Shown: one piece after another, positions 1 to 9,961 of the stretch | Position numbering within the stretch: position 1 is the stretch's first letter | Layout of the letters: the number at the start of each line of letters is the position of its first letter | Assembly (NCBI GenBank): GCA_020186115.1 | Contig: WSYJ01000149.1 | Span: 1,612,001-1,676,000, forward strand | DNA length: 64,000 nucleotides | Direction: 5' to 3' | From: Histomonas meleagridis | Lineage: Eukaryota > Parabasalia > Tritrichomonadida > Dientamoebidae | The notes under the pieces: model-generated | Told to the model about the DNA's origin: nothing | Seen by the model: the letters and a program-made list of their open reading frames with translations, nothing else | Database searches by the model: none | Translations under genes and position numbers: made by a program

Positions 1-2
1 CA

Positions 3-278
3 CTTCGTGAACGTGCACAAGCTCATCTTAAGTCACGAATTGTAGACTGCAGCTCAATCGAAGAGATTGCTGATGTCCTTCAACAAGGAGGATTCGCAAG
101 AATTCCATATTTCACAATGGATAAGAGCGGAGCGGATGGAGCTGACGAAATACATGAGAAGTGCGGCGGAGAAATTCGTGGATACAGACCTTTGGAACAA
201 CAACCGGGCGAAGGAGTGAAGTGCATCATCACTGGAAAGCCTGCTAAATACTGGGCATACGTTGCTCGTGCATACTAG
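3..278 (+). CDS. Prolyl-tRNA synthetase, C-terminal end (partial)
   Basis: The window opens inside this gene; 91 codons remain, in frame 3, ending at TAG 276-278. The tail reads as the C-terminal zinc-binding-type domain of eukaryote/archaeal-type class II ProRS: a CGGEIRGYRPLEQQPGEG stretch, then VKCIITGKPAKYWAYVARAY, which follows the family pattern of a Cys, a GKxAK segment and a final aromatic-x-A/R-x-Y. In the family this domain packs against the catalytic core of the cytosolic enzyme that charges tRNA-Pro. Only one of the usual four Cys is clearly kept in the last segment. The catalytic domain lies outside the window, so the call rests on the tail alone. Confidence 0.7.
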   Translation, partial: LRERAQAHLKSRIVDCSSIEEIADVLQQGGFARIPYFTMDKSGADGADEIHEKCGGEIRGYRPLEQQPGEGVKCIITGKPAKYWAYVARAY

Positions 279-709
279 AAACAAATAAAGAACTAAATTT
301 TATCATTAAAAATGATAAATGATAAAGAAAATTAATGTTTTTGTTGCTTATAAATGTTTAAGAGGAAACTTTTGGATGTCTTTCTCTTTATTATTTTATT
401 CCACATACTTTGCATACGAATGTTTGATAGAACTATTTTCTGCAATATCAATTTTTTCGAAAAATTTTGTTATTTGATTGGTACTTGTGTGGGTGTCCTG
501 TTTAAACAGTGTGGAATCAATCACTAAATACTTTATTTTTTCCAAATAATATGTGAATTTTAGCTCAGCATTTTGATACGAAAAATGTTTTAAACAAGTT
601 TCATGATAAAGAATATCAACAGCATTTGTATTGATAATGAAAACATTTTGTCTTCTTCAAAATGCGGTTATTGCGGTTTTGTTGAACAAACCTTGTCAAA
701 TTCATAACA
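279..709. other. Intergenic, 3' UTR and promoter of the VPS33-like gene
   Basis: About 430 bp of AT-rich DNA with no open frame I would defend. A short direct motif, GCGGTTATTGCGGTTTTGTT at about 663-682, lies 28-47 bp before the next ATG and contains two GCGGTT cores of the kind seen before other genes in this window. Confidence 0.4.
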
Positions 710-2425
710 ATGGATTTCTCTTACTTCGAAAAACTTAATCAAAGAAGATTCATTAAAATGACAAAAATAGGACATAAGCAGCGTCGCCTTGTAATTTATC
801 CAGGTTTTAAAAACTTTATTTCAAGAATTGTCGATGGTCAATCACTTCAAAGAAGCTTTGAGCAAATCCATTTCTTTGACAATGATTTTACCTTTAATTC
901 TGATGAATGCTATGCTTTTATTATCCCACCTGAAATCCCAGTAATTCGTCATATCATGTGGTGCAAGGAAAACACAGAGTCTAATCCAATGGTTGAACTT
1001 TGGTTCCAACCAAGAATCAATGAAATAGTCACTGCCTTTTTAGTTGATTCCAATTTTGCACCTGAAGCAATTCTATCAAAATTTCCAACAGAAGAAAACT
1101 CTGCGTTAAAAAATGGCCAAACACCTGTTGAAAACCTCTTTATTTATAACCTAGAATTAGATGTTGTTCCACTTGACAATGACGTTTTGACAATAAATTC
1201 ACCATTTTCATTTATGAGGGCATGGACAATGAATGATCTTACAGTCGTCTCCGAGTTTAGGAAAGCCCTTGATGTTATTAGTAACTACATTGGCTTTGCT
1301 AGTATCAGTGCAATTGGAAATTTATCTACATCAATTGCTAAAACAGTTCCTACGCCCACCAGCACCAACACAACACATTTGATATTGATAGACAGGTCAA
1401 CAGATCTCATTACTCCATTAATCACACAAATGAATTATGAAGGATTAATTGCAGAATTTCTTGGAATAGACTGTGGTGTCACCTCTGTCGAAAACGAGTC
1501 TGGCAAAAAGCAACTTCAAATCCTTTCATCTCAAATTGATAAATTATTTGGATACATCAGATCAATGAATCATACCGAAGTTTCAGCTGAAATTGAGAGC
1601 CGTACTTCGCAAGTCTCAGAGAAGTTTAGTAAGAAGGCATCTAATGCCGATGAAACTGTCAGTCTATTTCGTGAGACTGCTCAAGCAGCGCTTGAGAACC
1701 AAACATTAGTTGACCATATTAACATCACCACTAAAGTTTTAAACATGATGAAACAATCCCGTTTCTTCCGTCGTATGATGAATTCCGAAGCTGACGCATT
1801 AAGTGGCACTTTTGATCTAAACGGTCTCTATAAAGAGATGCTTGAATACGGAGAAGATTTCCGTCGTGTTATCCGTATGTTATGTCTTGAATCCTTATTA
1901 CGTGGCGGAGTCCAAGATTATCCTAAGTTAATTAATTTCATTGTGTTTAATTATGGATTTCAAATGGTACCATATCTTCTTCGTTTACAAGAAGCTGGAC
2001 TTTTTGGACAAAGCGGACCTAAGTGGAGCCCATTTGTCAAGAATTTCCAGCTCTTTGTAAGTAATTACGAAGAATTAAATGATCAAGCTGCATATTGTTA
2101 TCTCGGTTATGCACCTCTTTCGGTTCGTTACGTCCAACGAATCATCGGAGGAGAGTTTGCGGCTGTGAATAAGGCCGTAACTGAGATTTTGCAACAAGAA
2201 TGTTTGCAAATTGGAAAAGTGTCAAACAATTTGGAAGGCGATTTTTTGATTTGCTTCGTCGGAGGATGCACTCACTCGGAGTTAAATTGCTTCAGAAGGC
2301 TCCAGGAGAGAGATGTTGGATATCAAAACAAACATTTCCAGGTAATGACTACTGACATGATGAGTTCGAATGACTTCTTCGATCATATAGCGTACCAAAT
2401 ACCTGGATGGTCACCAACTGTGTGA
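710..2425 (+). CDS. VPS33: Sec1/Munc18-family protein, VPS33-like
   Basis: 571 aa, close to the usual 570-620 aa of SM proteins. Residues about 222-245 (LILIDRSTDLITPLITQMNY followed by EGLIAEF) match the VPS33 signature block, where the family has LIDRxxDLxTPLxTQLTYEGLIDE. A later segment (INFIVFNYGFQMVPYLLRLQ, then EAGLF) matches the VPS33 C-terminal half. VPS33 is the SM subunit of the HOPS and CORVET tethers and binds SNARE bundles during endosome and lysosome fusion. The first ATG is used; it follows directly on GTCAAATTCATAACA, a plausible TCA initiator. Other SM classes (Sly1, Vps45) are possible, but the EGLI motif favours VPS33. Confidence 0.8.
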   Translation: MDFSYFEKLNQRRFIKMTKIGHKQRRLVIYPGFKNFISRIVDGQSLQRSFEQIHFFDNDFTFNSDECYAFIIPPEIPVIRHIMWCKENTESNPMVELWFQPRINEIVTAFLVDSNFAPEAILSKFPTEENSALKNGQTPVENLFIYNLELDVVPLDNDVLTINSPFSFMRAWTMNDLTVVSEFRKALDVISNYIGFASISAIGNLSTSIAKTVPTPTSTNTTHLILIDRSTDLITPLITQMNYEGLIAEFLGIDCGVTSVENESGKKQLQILSSQIDKLFGYIRSMNHTEVSAEIESRTSQVSEKFSKKASNADETVSLFRETAQAALENQTLVDHINITTKVLNMMKQSRFFRRMMNSEADALSGTFDLNGLYKEMLEYGEDFRRVIRMLCLESLLRGGVQDYPKLINFIVFNYGFQMVPYLLRLQEAGLFGQSGPKWSPFVKNFQLFVSNYEELNDQAAYCYLGYAPLSVRYVQRIIGGEFAAVNKAVTEILQQECLQIGKVSNNLEGDFLICFVGGCTHSELNCFRRLQERDVGYQNKHFQVMTTDMMSSNDFFDHIAYQIPGWSPTV

Positions 2426-2680
2426 GATTATGAGTAAATTAGTTGGCTATTATAATTTTATATTTTAACATAAATATACAATGAATTTAATCGTATTAAC
2501 AAAATGGAATTGGATACGTAATTTGAACAAAACAAAAATATGAATAATTTACTAAATAAATAAAAATTATTTTCGTAATGTGAAGTGTTTTTGAATTGAA
2601 AGAGAAATAATCGTTTACAATTCAATTATTCTATCGTTTATATTCTTGAAATAAAAAAAGTAAAAAATTACATATATAGA

Positions 2681-3826
2681 TTAGTTTATATTTTGAAGTT
2701 TCTTTTTCCTGAAAAGATTATCTTTTATACTTTTTGGTAGTGTATGCATTTCTTTCGCCTTGAATCCAATGACTGCTTTTAATTCTTCAAATTCTTTGTC
2801 ATCTGTCTTAAGAATAGGAATCTTCCATTTCTTGTCATAATCTTGTATCAATCTTCTTCCTTTTATAGTAATGACGCTTTTGATTGACGTCGTATCTACT
2901 TCGTCATTAGTTTCTTCTTCATTAAAACTTTCGTTCAGATTCGAATCGTTTGACACTTTTTGACCGTTTGTTTGATGAGTGACTCTGTAAACAAAAGACA
3001 ATGTTCTTGAGCCAAGCATCCAATTAATACAGAGTACCTCAATGGTGTCTTTGCTTGTTGGATCAAAACGTGATTGAATTACATCTTGACAAGAATTATT
3101 GATGTCAATAATTCGTAATTTGGTGAAAGACATGTCATTAATATCCCTTGGGTGATATAGAATAGCAAATAGATCTTTTGAATAAGCAGAAATTTGGAAA
3201 ATATCATCAATTGTTTGGAAATCGGGTGTTGAGACTTGTGTCTGAAAATTTTTATGGAGATCATATATATAAAATGTACCATCAGCAGAAGCAATAAGAA
3301 CTGAGCTATCTTCAGTTTCTCCTTTCATGTATGGAATAAATGAGATCTTATGTTTACCTTTAGCCGATTTACATAAAACATCACTGTAAGAAAATACTAT
3401 TTCTTTTGCAATAGTGTCATAGATATGAATTATCCTATTAATATCTATGAAGGCTAAATATTTGGAATGTTGAAATTCTGATGAAAATGCAACAGAGGTA
3501 ATAGGTACATCGCTAGAGTAAATTATTTCAGGTTCCCAAGAACATAGTTTAAAACGCCATAAAATTACTTTTCCATCGTAACCAGATGATGCAAGAATAA
3601 CTTGATCTCTTTCGATACCAAATGACAATCCAAGTACATCATTTGAATGCGCATGAATAGTAAAATTAGTGGTATTTGAAGGAAGAGAAGAAGATTCATT
3701 TCCTTGAAGATCATTTGGTGAAAAGCCCAAAGAAATAGGAAACACATTAATGGATCCGACAGAATTGCCTATGGCTAGATTTATTGAAAAACGATCAACG
3801 GCAACACATGTAACACTTGGCTCCAT
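2681..3826 (-). CDS. WD40-repeat protein, function unknown
   Basis: 381 aa starting at the first real ATG (MEPSVTC); the reading frame continues upstream without another ATG. Just before this ATG the minus strand reads AAACGTTCACCAGACCAA, an M3-like promoter core close to the start codon, which supports this choice. Beta-propeller-like repeats are visible: HAHSNDVLGLSFG with SSGYDGKVILWRF at about 60-95, VPITSVAFSS near 107, LIASADGTFYIYDL near 180. The C-terminus (about residues 300-381) leaves the propeller, with an acidic stretch and a basic tail ending KKKLQNIN. I cannot assign it to a named WD40 family; a nucleolar or trafficking role is possible but unsupported. Confidence 0.7.
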   Translation of the reverse strand: MEPSVTCVAVDRFSINLAIGNSVGSINVFPISLGFSPNDLQGNESSSLPSNTTNFTIHAHSNDVLGLSFGIERDQVILASSGYDGKVILWRFKLCSWEPEIIYSSDVPITSVAFSSEFQHSKYLAFIDINRIIHIYDTIAKEIVFSYSDVLCKSAKGKHKISFIPYMKGETEDSSVLIASADGTFYIYDLHKNFQTQVSTPDFQTIDDIFQISAYSKDLFAILYHPRDINDMSFTKLRIIDINNSCQDVIQSRFDPTSKDTIEVLCINWMLGSRTLSFVYRVTHQTNGQKVSNDSNLNESFNEEETNDEVDTTSIKSVITIKGRRLIQDYDKKWKIPILKTDDKEFEELKAVIGFKAKEMHTLPKSIKDNLFRKKKLQNIN

Positions 3827-4280
3827 TTGGTCTGGTGAACGTTTAAACCCAAGAAACTTGAAAAAATACAAATATAATAATAATTAATTATAATCACTAT
3901 TAGAATCAAAAATATTAAAAAACAAAACACTTCGAGCAAAGGGCCATCTATCTATGTATAAATTTTTACATTTAAATATTAATTAATTAAATTTAAACTA
4001 ATACTTTTGATCCTTTACAAAAAAAAATTACATAATATTAATAATTATTCTATGTCAATCAAAAATAAAAATATTTATCATGAATAGAATGTTTTCTTGT
4101 GTTAAATTTAAACACAGTTAATTTATGATTTAATTTTTGTTCATCATATTTGATACCATCTATATCCTAAAGAAAATTTACAATTCCCTTTTTCTTCCTT
4201 TAGCTACAATTAAAATTGCTATATCAAATTATTTTAAAATATTCCAAATATTGATATAAAATATCAAAATATAACAGCAA

Positions 4281-4800
4281 AAATTATTTTATTTAATTAG
4301 ATATTTTTGGCATTAACATCAATTCCTTCTTGTTCAAGAAGTAATTTAACTATTTCTGTATGACCATTTGAAGATAGAAATATAAGTGCTGTTCTGAATA
4401 ATTTAAATAATTTCCAAATATTATTTTGATATCCTAAATTATTAAAATGAATAATACAAATAAATATCTTCAGAATAGCATCAATTCCTTCTTGTTCAAG
4501 TAATTTGACAAATGGTGGAATATTATCTTTATTAAGAAAAGCTTTGACAAAGTATAAATTATAATGGGACGATGTTTCACAAATAATATCATCGTAAATT
4601 TCAGTTTTATCTTCTAAAAATGAAAAAAATTGATATTTCTGTTTGAATGCATTTATTTCCTAAGGTATTTATAGTATTTCATATGAAATTTCCTTATCAA
4701 ATATATTCATTATTGATTCAACTGAAGATTCAATATCCATGTCATCTATACTAAAAATAATATGAACCATATTACTTGGTTTGTTAAGGCATTCGAATTT
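4281..4800 (-). pseudogene. Decayed DUF3447/ankyrin gene fragment
   Basis: On the minus strand one clear ankyrin module (about 4394 to 4311) reads TAL..SSNGHTEIVKLLLEQEGIDVNAK. It is preceded by an AT-rich spacer of the same type as in the 20-22 kb array, and by a second, broken module around 4480-4520 (KLLEQEGIDAI). Further upstream, 4520-4800, short pieces resemble the N-terminal DUF3447-like region of the ankyrin gene at 18.8 kb. No continuous frame connects these pieces. It is a relic of the same family as the loci at 9.3, 18.8, 34.3 and 58.9 kb. Confidence 0.6.
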
Positions 4801-4938
4801 AACAATTTACAAAAAATGAAGCGGCTTGAGTGTTTAAAGTATTGAAATTTAAACATCGAATTATGACGAATATTGAAATCACATTATTTAAAAATAAATA
4901 ATAAACGGTATGATAAATTTAACGGTCTTTAAAAATAT

Positions 4939-5679
4939 ATGAATGAAAATTTAACAACAGATTTCATTATCGAGTTTGTAATTCACAATATTAAATGTAA
5001 AAACTCAAAATGCTTGCCAATGCCACTGATTGTTAGTGTCCCAGGCTGCACTGATTTTGTTATTAATCCAAAAATTGCAACTGTCTGTAAAATAAGTTTC
5101 GAAAGTGGAAAAAGACTTAAGTTCACACACACAAACATGAAAGCAATGAAAATAGTATTTGCTTTAGTTGAATCATTTAATAATAAGATAATTCATGGTT
5201 TTTGTTGTATTGACTTTTTTAATTTCCTTGATTCAATAGATGACTCAACACCACAAATTTTCAATGTAGAAGCAACTCTTGTTACACCTAATGGGAAAAT
5301 GTTTGGAATTTTAAATTTTTCATATCAATTCTTCAATATGGAAAGCTTCCAACAAACAAAGGAAGATCTAGCTATTTATTCTACGAAGGTTTCTGCCACA
5401 AAACAACAAAATTCATCTATTTATACTCCTCGAAGAAAAATATCATTCCGTCCAACATCGCCAATTTCAGCATTTTCAGAGTCAAAGCCTCACACTCCTA
5501 CATCGAGTAGGAGCTTTAGAACACACTCTGTTACAGATTCTTCAATTCATGAAAGATATCTATCCAAAAGTGAAACAACTAGTAAAAGCTCAAGCACAAG
5601 AACACCGCGCAGTGGAGGCGAAAATAGATCAAATACCAGTCCATTTTCCAGGAAAAGTCGTACTTCATCTTATCATTGA
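4939..5679 (+). CDS. Hypothetical protein, globular N-terminus and Ser/Thr-rich tail
   Basis: 246 aa. The first 150 residues look like a compact beta-rich domain (IEFVIHNIKCKNSKCLPMPL, later IIHGFCCIDFFNFL and NGKMFGILNFSYQF). They are vaguely C2-like in their alternation of hydrophobic strands, but no calcium-binding aspartates are visible. Residues about 160-246 are low complexity, rich in Ser, Thr, Arg and Pro, with many SP/TP and RxxS sites, so probably disordered and phosphorylated. AACGGTCTTT lies 13 bp before the ATG and matches the M3-like promoter seen at other genes here. I do not recognise the family. Confidence 0.6.
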   Translation: MNENLTTDFIIEFVIHNIKCKNSKCLPMPLIVSVPGCTDFVINPKIATVCKISFESGKRLKFTHTNMKAMKIVFALVESFNNKIIHGFCCIDFFNFLDSIDDSTPQIFNVEATLVTPNGKMFGILNFSYQFFNMESFQQTKEDLAIYSTKVSATKQQNSSIYTPRRKISFRPTSPISAFSESKPHTPTSSRSFRTHSVTDSSIHERYLSKSETTSKSSSTRTPRSGGENRSNTSPFSRKSRTSSYH

Positions 5680-5838
5680 TTGATTTCACAAACTTTTTGT
5701 TATTAATAAAAAAAAATTGCGTTAATTTGTTTCTTTTATAAAATCACCAACAACGATTTTTATAAGTAATTTCGAAAAGTTAAATTAAAATTCAATTATT
5801 ACAAATTAATTTCACAAAAGCTTAACTCTAATTAACGT

Positions 5839-6534
5839 TTATTTTTTAGATTTTACAGGTTTGAAGAAATCTGAAATTTGTTTATTGTTGGATTTCTTCT
5901 GTGGCTTCTTTTTGTTCTTTGGCTTCTTCTTTTCTTCATTTTCTACGACATTGTTGACTAACTGAGTAATGAACGATTCTGGATAAATCTTTCGGAGCTC
6001 ATTTTTAAGATTATTTGCAATATCAGTTGGGATTGAATGTCTAAGAATGTCATATGCAACTTCTATTTGGAATTTATCTTCAAGTGGATTTTGTTGGGAA
6101 AGGCAATTCATGAGAAGTTGGGTTTTGTTAATAAGAAATTCATAAGTTTTGTTTGCTGAAAAGTAATAAAGAGGGCCTTCACCCATATCAAGAGAATCAC
6201 ATATAGTTGAAATATGCGGGATTAAAATTTCAGCAATTGGTTCTAATTCAGTTCCTTTAAAAAATTCGTCAGCAATAAGCATTTGTTTTCCCCTAGAACT
6301 AGCAATTGGAATAATTAAAAAAATTGGGTGCATTTTTAATGGTACTAATACAGCTCCATTTGAAACAAATTGTTCTCCAACAAACCAAGAAGAATGAGGT
6401 CTATCGATAATTGATAATTCATAAATGGAAGAACCATTTACTAAAAATGTATGTTCTTTTCCAGTTCTAGGGTGATGAAAGGTATAATATTTTGCTTCTT
6501 CTATTAAGTTTTCTGGGGAAAAAGCAACCCTCAT
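5839..6534 (-). CDS. RNASEH2B: Ribonuclease H2 subunit B
   Basis: 231 aa from the first true ATG (MRVAFSPENL); the codon nine positions upstream is TTG, not ATG. The segment RPHSSWFVGEQFVSNGAVLV followed by PLKMHPIFLIIPI is the family signature (SWF, then a G.L, then DP-x-FLLLP). The C-terminal half is helical, then a Lys-rich linker (KKKPKNKKKPQKK), and the protein ends with QISDFFKPVKSKK, an IxxFF PCNA-interacting motif lacking the canonical Gln at the first position. This matches the layout of human RNASEH2B, whose PIP-box targets the complex to replication sites. RNase H2 removes ribonucleotides from DNA; the catalytic subunit is not in this window. It is divergently paired with UTP13, 72 bp away. 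Confidence 0.85.
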   Translation of the reverse strand: MRVAFSPENLIEEAKYYTFHHPRTGKEHTFLVNGSSIYELSIIDRPHSSWFVGEQFVSNGAVLVPLKMHPIFLIIPIASSRGKQMLIADEFFKGTELEPIAEILIPHISTICDSLDMGEGPLYYFSANKTYEFLINKTQLLMNCLSQQNPLEDKFQIEVAYDILRHSIPTDIANNLKNELRKIYPESFITQLVNNVVENEEKKKPKNKKKPQKKSNNKQISDFFKPVKSKK

Positions 6535-6606
6535 TGAACCAGAGACTAAGGGGCGCCCCAAATCCGTTTATACGAAAACGTTAAAATCCACCTGACCACA
6601 GATTAT
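6535..6606. promoter_or_regulatory. Compact bidirectional promoter between RNASEH2B and UTP13
   Basis: Only 72 bp separate the two start codons. The interval contains TCCGTTTA (6563-6570) and AACGTTA (6577-6583), both M3/Myb-like cores, and a perfect 10-bp palindrome GGGGCGCCCC near 6550-6559. Both transcripts must start within this stretch, so the 5' UTRs are a few tens of bases at most. Confidence 0.5.
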
Positions 6607-8841
6607 ATGGGAAAAATTTGCAAATCTCTTGTATTAAAACAAACATACGAAAGCAAATGGACAAAAGATAGAATAAAACAAATAAATAATGGCTATTTTG
6701 CTGCAATTCATGGTTATGATTTATTAATTATTGATATAACTTCAGGTGAAACATTTGCAAAATTAGAGGCAGAACAAGAATCTGATGATACAATATATGA
6801 TTTTGTTGTTGATCCACTTCTTCGTTATGCAATTACATCACATGTATCACAACTGTTAAAAATGTGGATTCCGCAAAATGATGAATGGTCAGTAGTTGCT
6901 CAATGGAAATGTCCTGGTAGATTTCCTGGTAATGTTCAACTTGATCCATCAGGTCAAATTCTTGCCTGTTCCACAGCCGCTTCTTCATGTTATCTTTTTT
7001 CATTACAAAACCAAAGTCTCATTCGTCGTTATGATATTCCCAAAGGCCAAACCACATATATGACATATGATTCTGCCGGACATTTATGGATTGGCGATAA
7101 TTATGGTCATCTTACTGTCATTGATCATGAAAACAAGAAGACCAAAGTCATAAATAATGAAGATTCGCATCATCAAGCTGTTACTTCGATTGTATCATTA
7201 CATCCATATGTCATTACTTCGGGTCTTGATGAAGTTTTATTAGTATTTGACACTGATGGTGATGTTATCCAAAAGCCCGTTGCTATAATGTACTCCATTA
7301 ATTCTATTGTTGTTGATCCCGAACATCAAAACACTGTTTATGCAGCCACAACAGATGGCATCAAACGTGTAAACATTAGTGAGTTACGAATCCTTAAAAT
7401 CAATTCCACTGAAGTCGATCAATTATTATATTTTGATCAATTATATTCATTTGATGCAGATGGTATTTTAAAGACGGTATTTAATGATAATCCAATTTCA
7501 TATTCGTTAACATTTAATCAAATTTATGATATTTCATATGATGAAAAAGAAGATGTTATAGCAGTTGCTACATCATCTAATCGATTTTTAATACAATTAT
7601 TAAAGGATCATCAAGCATATCAACTTTATGGCCATGAAAACACTCCGTTATGTTTAACGACATTTAATGGATTACTTTTAAGTGGTTCCAAAGATACAAC
7701 TGCTAAGTTATGGTCATTAACAGAACAAAAATTATTATGTACATTAATTGGTCATACAGAACCAGTTACAGCAGTAAGTTTTATACCGAAATCGAATTGT
7801 GTATTAACAGGAAGTTCGGATAAAACATTAAAACTTTGGCGTCCAGTTGAATCAGTTACTGAAATTAAATCTGCTTTAGCATCCGTAATAGCGCATGATA
7901 AAGAAATTAATACTATAACTGTATCAATTGATGGCAAATATATCGCTACAGGTTCACAAGATAAAACAGCGAAATTATGGAAACTTGAAAATGATACAAT
8001 AACATACTTAAGAACATTTGTCGGACATAAAAGAGGAATTTCGAGTTTAGCATTTTCATCTGTTGAAATGGTTTTAGCGACATCGAGTTCCGATAATAGT
8101 ATTAAGTTATGGAATATCAATGATGGAACATGTATCTCAACATTTACTGAGTTTTCATCGACAGTATTACGTTTAATGTTTATTAACAATGGGTTACAAT
8201 TATTAACATGTGAATCATCCGGAACTATTAAAGTAATTAGAATTAAAACTGGAGCACCTGATTTCATTAATGATTCATCACATAATGGACAAATTTGGGG
8301 ACTTTCCATTATGAATGATGATTATGTTACTGCTGCTTCTGATGGTAAAATATGTGTATGGAAAGATAACACTGAAGAAATCGAAGCTGCAGAACTCGCG
8401 GCAAAAGCTGAAGCTGCTGAAGCTGAACAAGAACTAAAGAACGCTTTAAATAATGACGAGTTAGTTAAAGCGTTAAGAATCGCATTCAAGTTTAGAATGC
8501 CAAATAAGTTACGCCTCATAATACGGAAAATTAGCGAAAGTGGATCAGACGCATTGTTGCAATATTTCACGGAATTGGAGGAAATTCCGGACTTCGTACA
8601 ATGGATCGATTACATCGCTAAATGGACAACAAACTCAAAGTGGGCGGACGACGCAACAGAGGCATTGACTGCTTTGCTGAGAGTGAAAACTTTGGACTTC
8701 TTCATACATTATAAAAAGGAGTTCAGAGAGAAAATCGATGCAATGATTCCTTACTTGGAGAGACATATGGGAAGATTGGATAGATTGGCGGTGCAGGCGT
8801 ATGCTATCGATGATGTGATTAATACAATTTCTAATGAATAA
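6607..8841 (+). CDS. UTP13: U3 snoRNP WD40 protein UTP13 (TBL3)
   Basis: 744 aa. Two tandem beta-propellers cover about residues 1-590, with clear WD repeats such as GHTEPVTAVSFIPKSNCVLT, SSDKTLKLWRP, SQDKTAKLWKL and SSDNSIKLWNI. After an Ala/Glu helix, residues about 615-744 form the UTP13-specific helical domain: ALRIAFKFRMPNKLRLII, WTTNSKWADDATEALTALL and IPYLERHMGRLDRL, the last being the family's YxERHxxRLxRL motif. UTP13 is a subunit of the UTP-B module of the small-subunit processome, acting in the nucleolus on 18S rRNA maturation. Length and C-terminal domain separate it from other WD40 proteins. Confidence 0.9.
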   Translation: MGKICKSLVLKQTYESKWTKDRIKQINNGYFAAIHGYDLLIIDITSGETFAKLEAEQESDDTIYDFVVDPLLRYAITSHVSQLLKMWIPQNDEWSVVAQWKCPGRFPGNVQLDPSGQILACSTAASSCYLFSLQNQSLIRRYDIPKGQTTYMTYDSAGHLWIGDNYGHLTVIDHENKKTKVINNEDSHHQAVTSIVSLHPYVITSGLDEVLLVFDTDGDVIQKPVAIMYSINSIVVDPEHQNTVYAATTDGIKRVNISELRILKINSTEVDQLLYFDQLYSFDADGILKTVFNDNPISYSLTFNQIYDISYDEKEDVIAVATSSNRFLIQLLKDHQAYQLYGHENTPLCLTTFNGLLLSGSKDTTAKLWSLTEQKLLCTLIGHTEPVTAVSFIPKSNCVLTGSSDKTLKLWRPVESVTEIKSALASVIAHDKEINTITVSIDGKYIATGSQDKTAKLWKLENDTITYLRTFVGHKRGISSLAFSSVEMVLATSSSDNSIKLWNINDGTCISTFTEFSSTVLRLMFINNGLQLLTCESSGTIKVIRIKTGAPDFINDSSHNGQIWGLSIMNDDYVTAASDGKICVWKDNTEEIEAAELAAKAEAAEAEQELKNALNNDELVKALRIAFKFRMPNKLRLIIRKISESGSDALLQYFTELEEIPDFVQWIDYIAKWTTNSKWADDATEALTALLRVKTLDFFIHYKKEFREKIDAMIPYLERHMGRLDRLAVQAYAIDDVINTISNE

Positions 8842-9288
8842 ATAAATAAAAATTTGGTAAATAAATATTATACAATTACAATAAATTTAATTTTCCACTT
8901 GATGTAATTGTGCGGAACAAACGTAGAATTAATGAACTCAATCGCAAGACCATTTTCAGTGATTTTTATATACTTTTTTCGCTTAATTTTGTTTTCAATA
9001 TTGAATTTTAATGTGACCAATTCATGATATAACAACATAATTGAAGCATGCATAACTAAATATAAATATATTTTCGAAAATTTCACACCCCACCAGCCCA
9101 GAGGACAATTAGAGAAAAATGTTTTTTGTGAATCAATAAATATATATACTTTTAATTGGAGATAACAATGAGCCTACTTTTATTATTTTATTTATGAATT
9201 AAAATATTTTCATCTCAGCTTGAACAATTCAACTTTCTGATTATTTAAACAAATTTGAATTGATATATCCGTTATTAATATTTTCCAC
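8842..9288. other. Intergenic
   Basis: About 450 bp of AT-rich sequence. A minus-strand frame of about 70 codons (8868-9086) starts with GTG, is Ile/Lys rich, and I do not accept it as a gene. Nothing else seen. Confidence 0.3.
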
Positions 9289-9860
9289 ATGGGACCAAAT
9301 GAACATTGCGACTGGGAAACACATCTATCAATAAATCAAGAAATTATTAGTTTTAATGAAGAAAATTTCTCTAAATCTTTAGGTTTAATAATCAACAAAT
9401 TTGATGAAATCCATCCTTTATCTTATGATTTAATTATTATTAAAATGATATATTATTCCTTTGTAATTAAAAACAATAAAAAGAATTTATTTTTGAATAT
9501 TATAAAAGAAATAAGAACATTTGAAGAGTGTAATAAAATCAAATCGAATATATTTGATATATTTGGACTATTTCTTAAAAATAAACATACAGATTATTTT
9601 ATACAGCACTCACGTTAGCATCAAAAAATGGTCATATAGAAATATTTAAATTACTTCTTGAACAAGAAGGAATTGATATTAATGCTAAAGATTTTTATCT
9701 AATATTCGTTCTAATAATAAGATATTACAAAATAATATTTGGAATTTATTTAAAATATTTCAAACAGCACTTATGTTAGCATTTGAAAAATGTTATACAG
9801 AAATATTTAAATTACTTCTTGAACAAAAAGCATAGATATATTAATATTTACGATCTCTGT
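9289..9860 (+). pseudogene. Truncated DUF3447-like ankyrin gene
   Basis: The first 109 codons (9289-9618) form a DUF3447-like N-terminus, helical and Asn/Lys/Ile rich, like the start of the gene at 18.8 kb (ENFSKSLGLIINKFDEIHP against a comparable LSAKHTIKLFDF region). The frame stops where ankyrin modules begin in another frame: module 1 from 9603 (TALTLASKNGHIEIFKLLLE, then QEGIDINAKD) and module 2 from 9764 (TALMLAFEKCYTEIFKLLLE), 161 bp apart with the typical AT-rich spacer between. Module 2 ends in a stop near 9833. Most of the central DUF3447-type region is missing, so this looks like a deletion derivative of the family. Confidence 0.6.
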
Positions 9861-9961
9861 ATTATAATCAATCTTAAAACAAATTCAAAATCTAAAAAGG
9901 TTTCAAATTAGAAATTATTATAATTGCATAATGAAATAGAAATTCAATTTTACTAAACAAA

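Noticed and set aside
8868-9086. 72-codon minus frame
   Set aside because: Starts with GTG, Ile/Lys rich, no promoter motif, no family.
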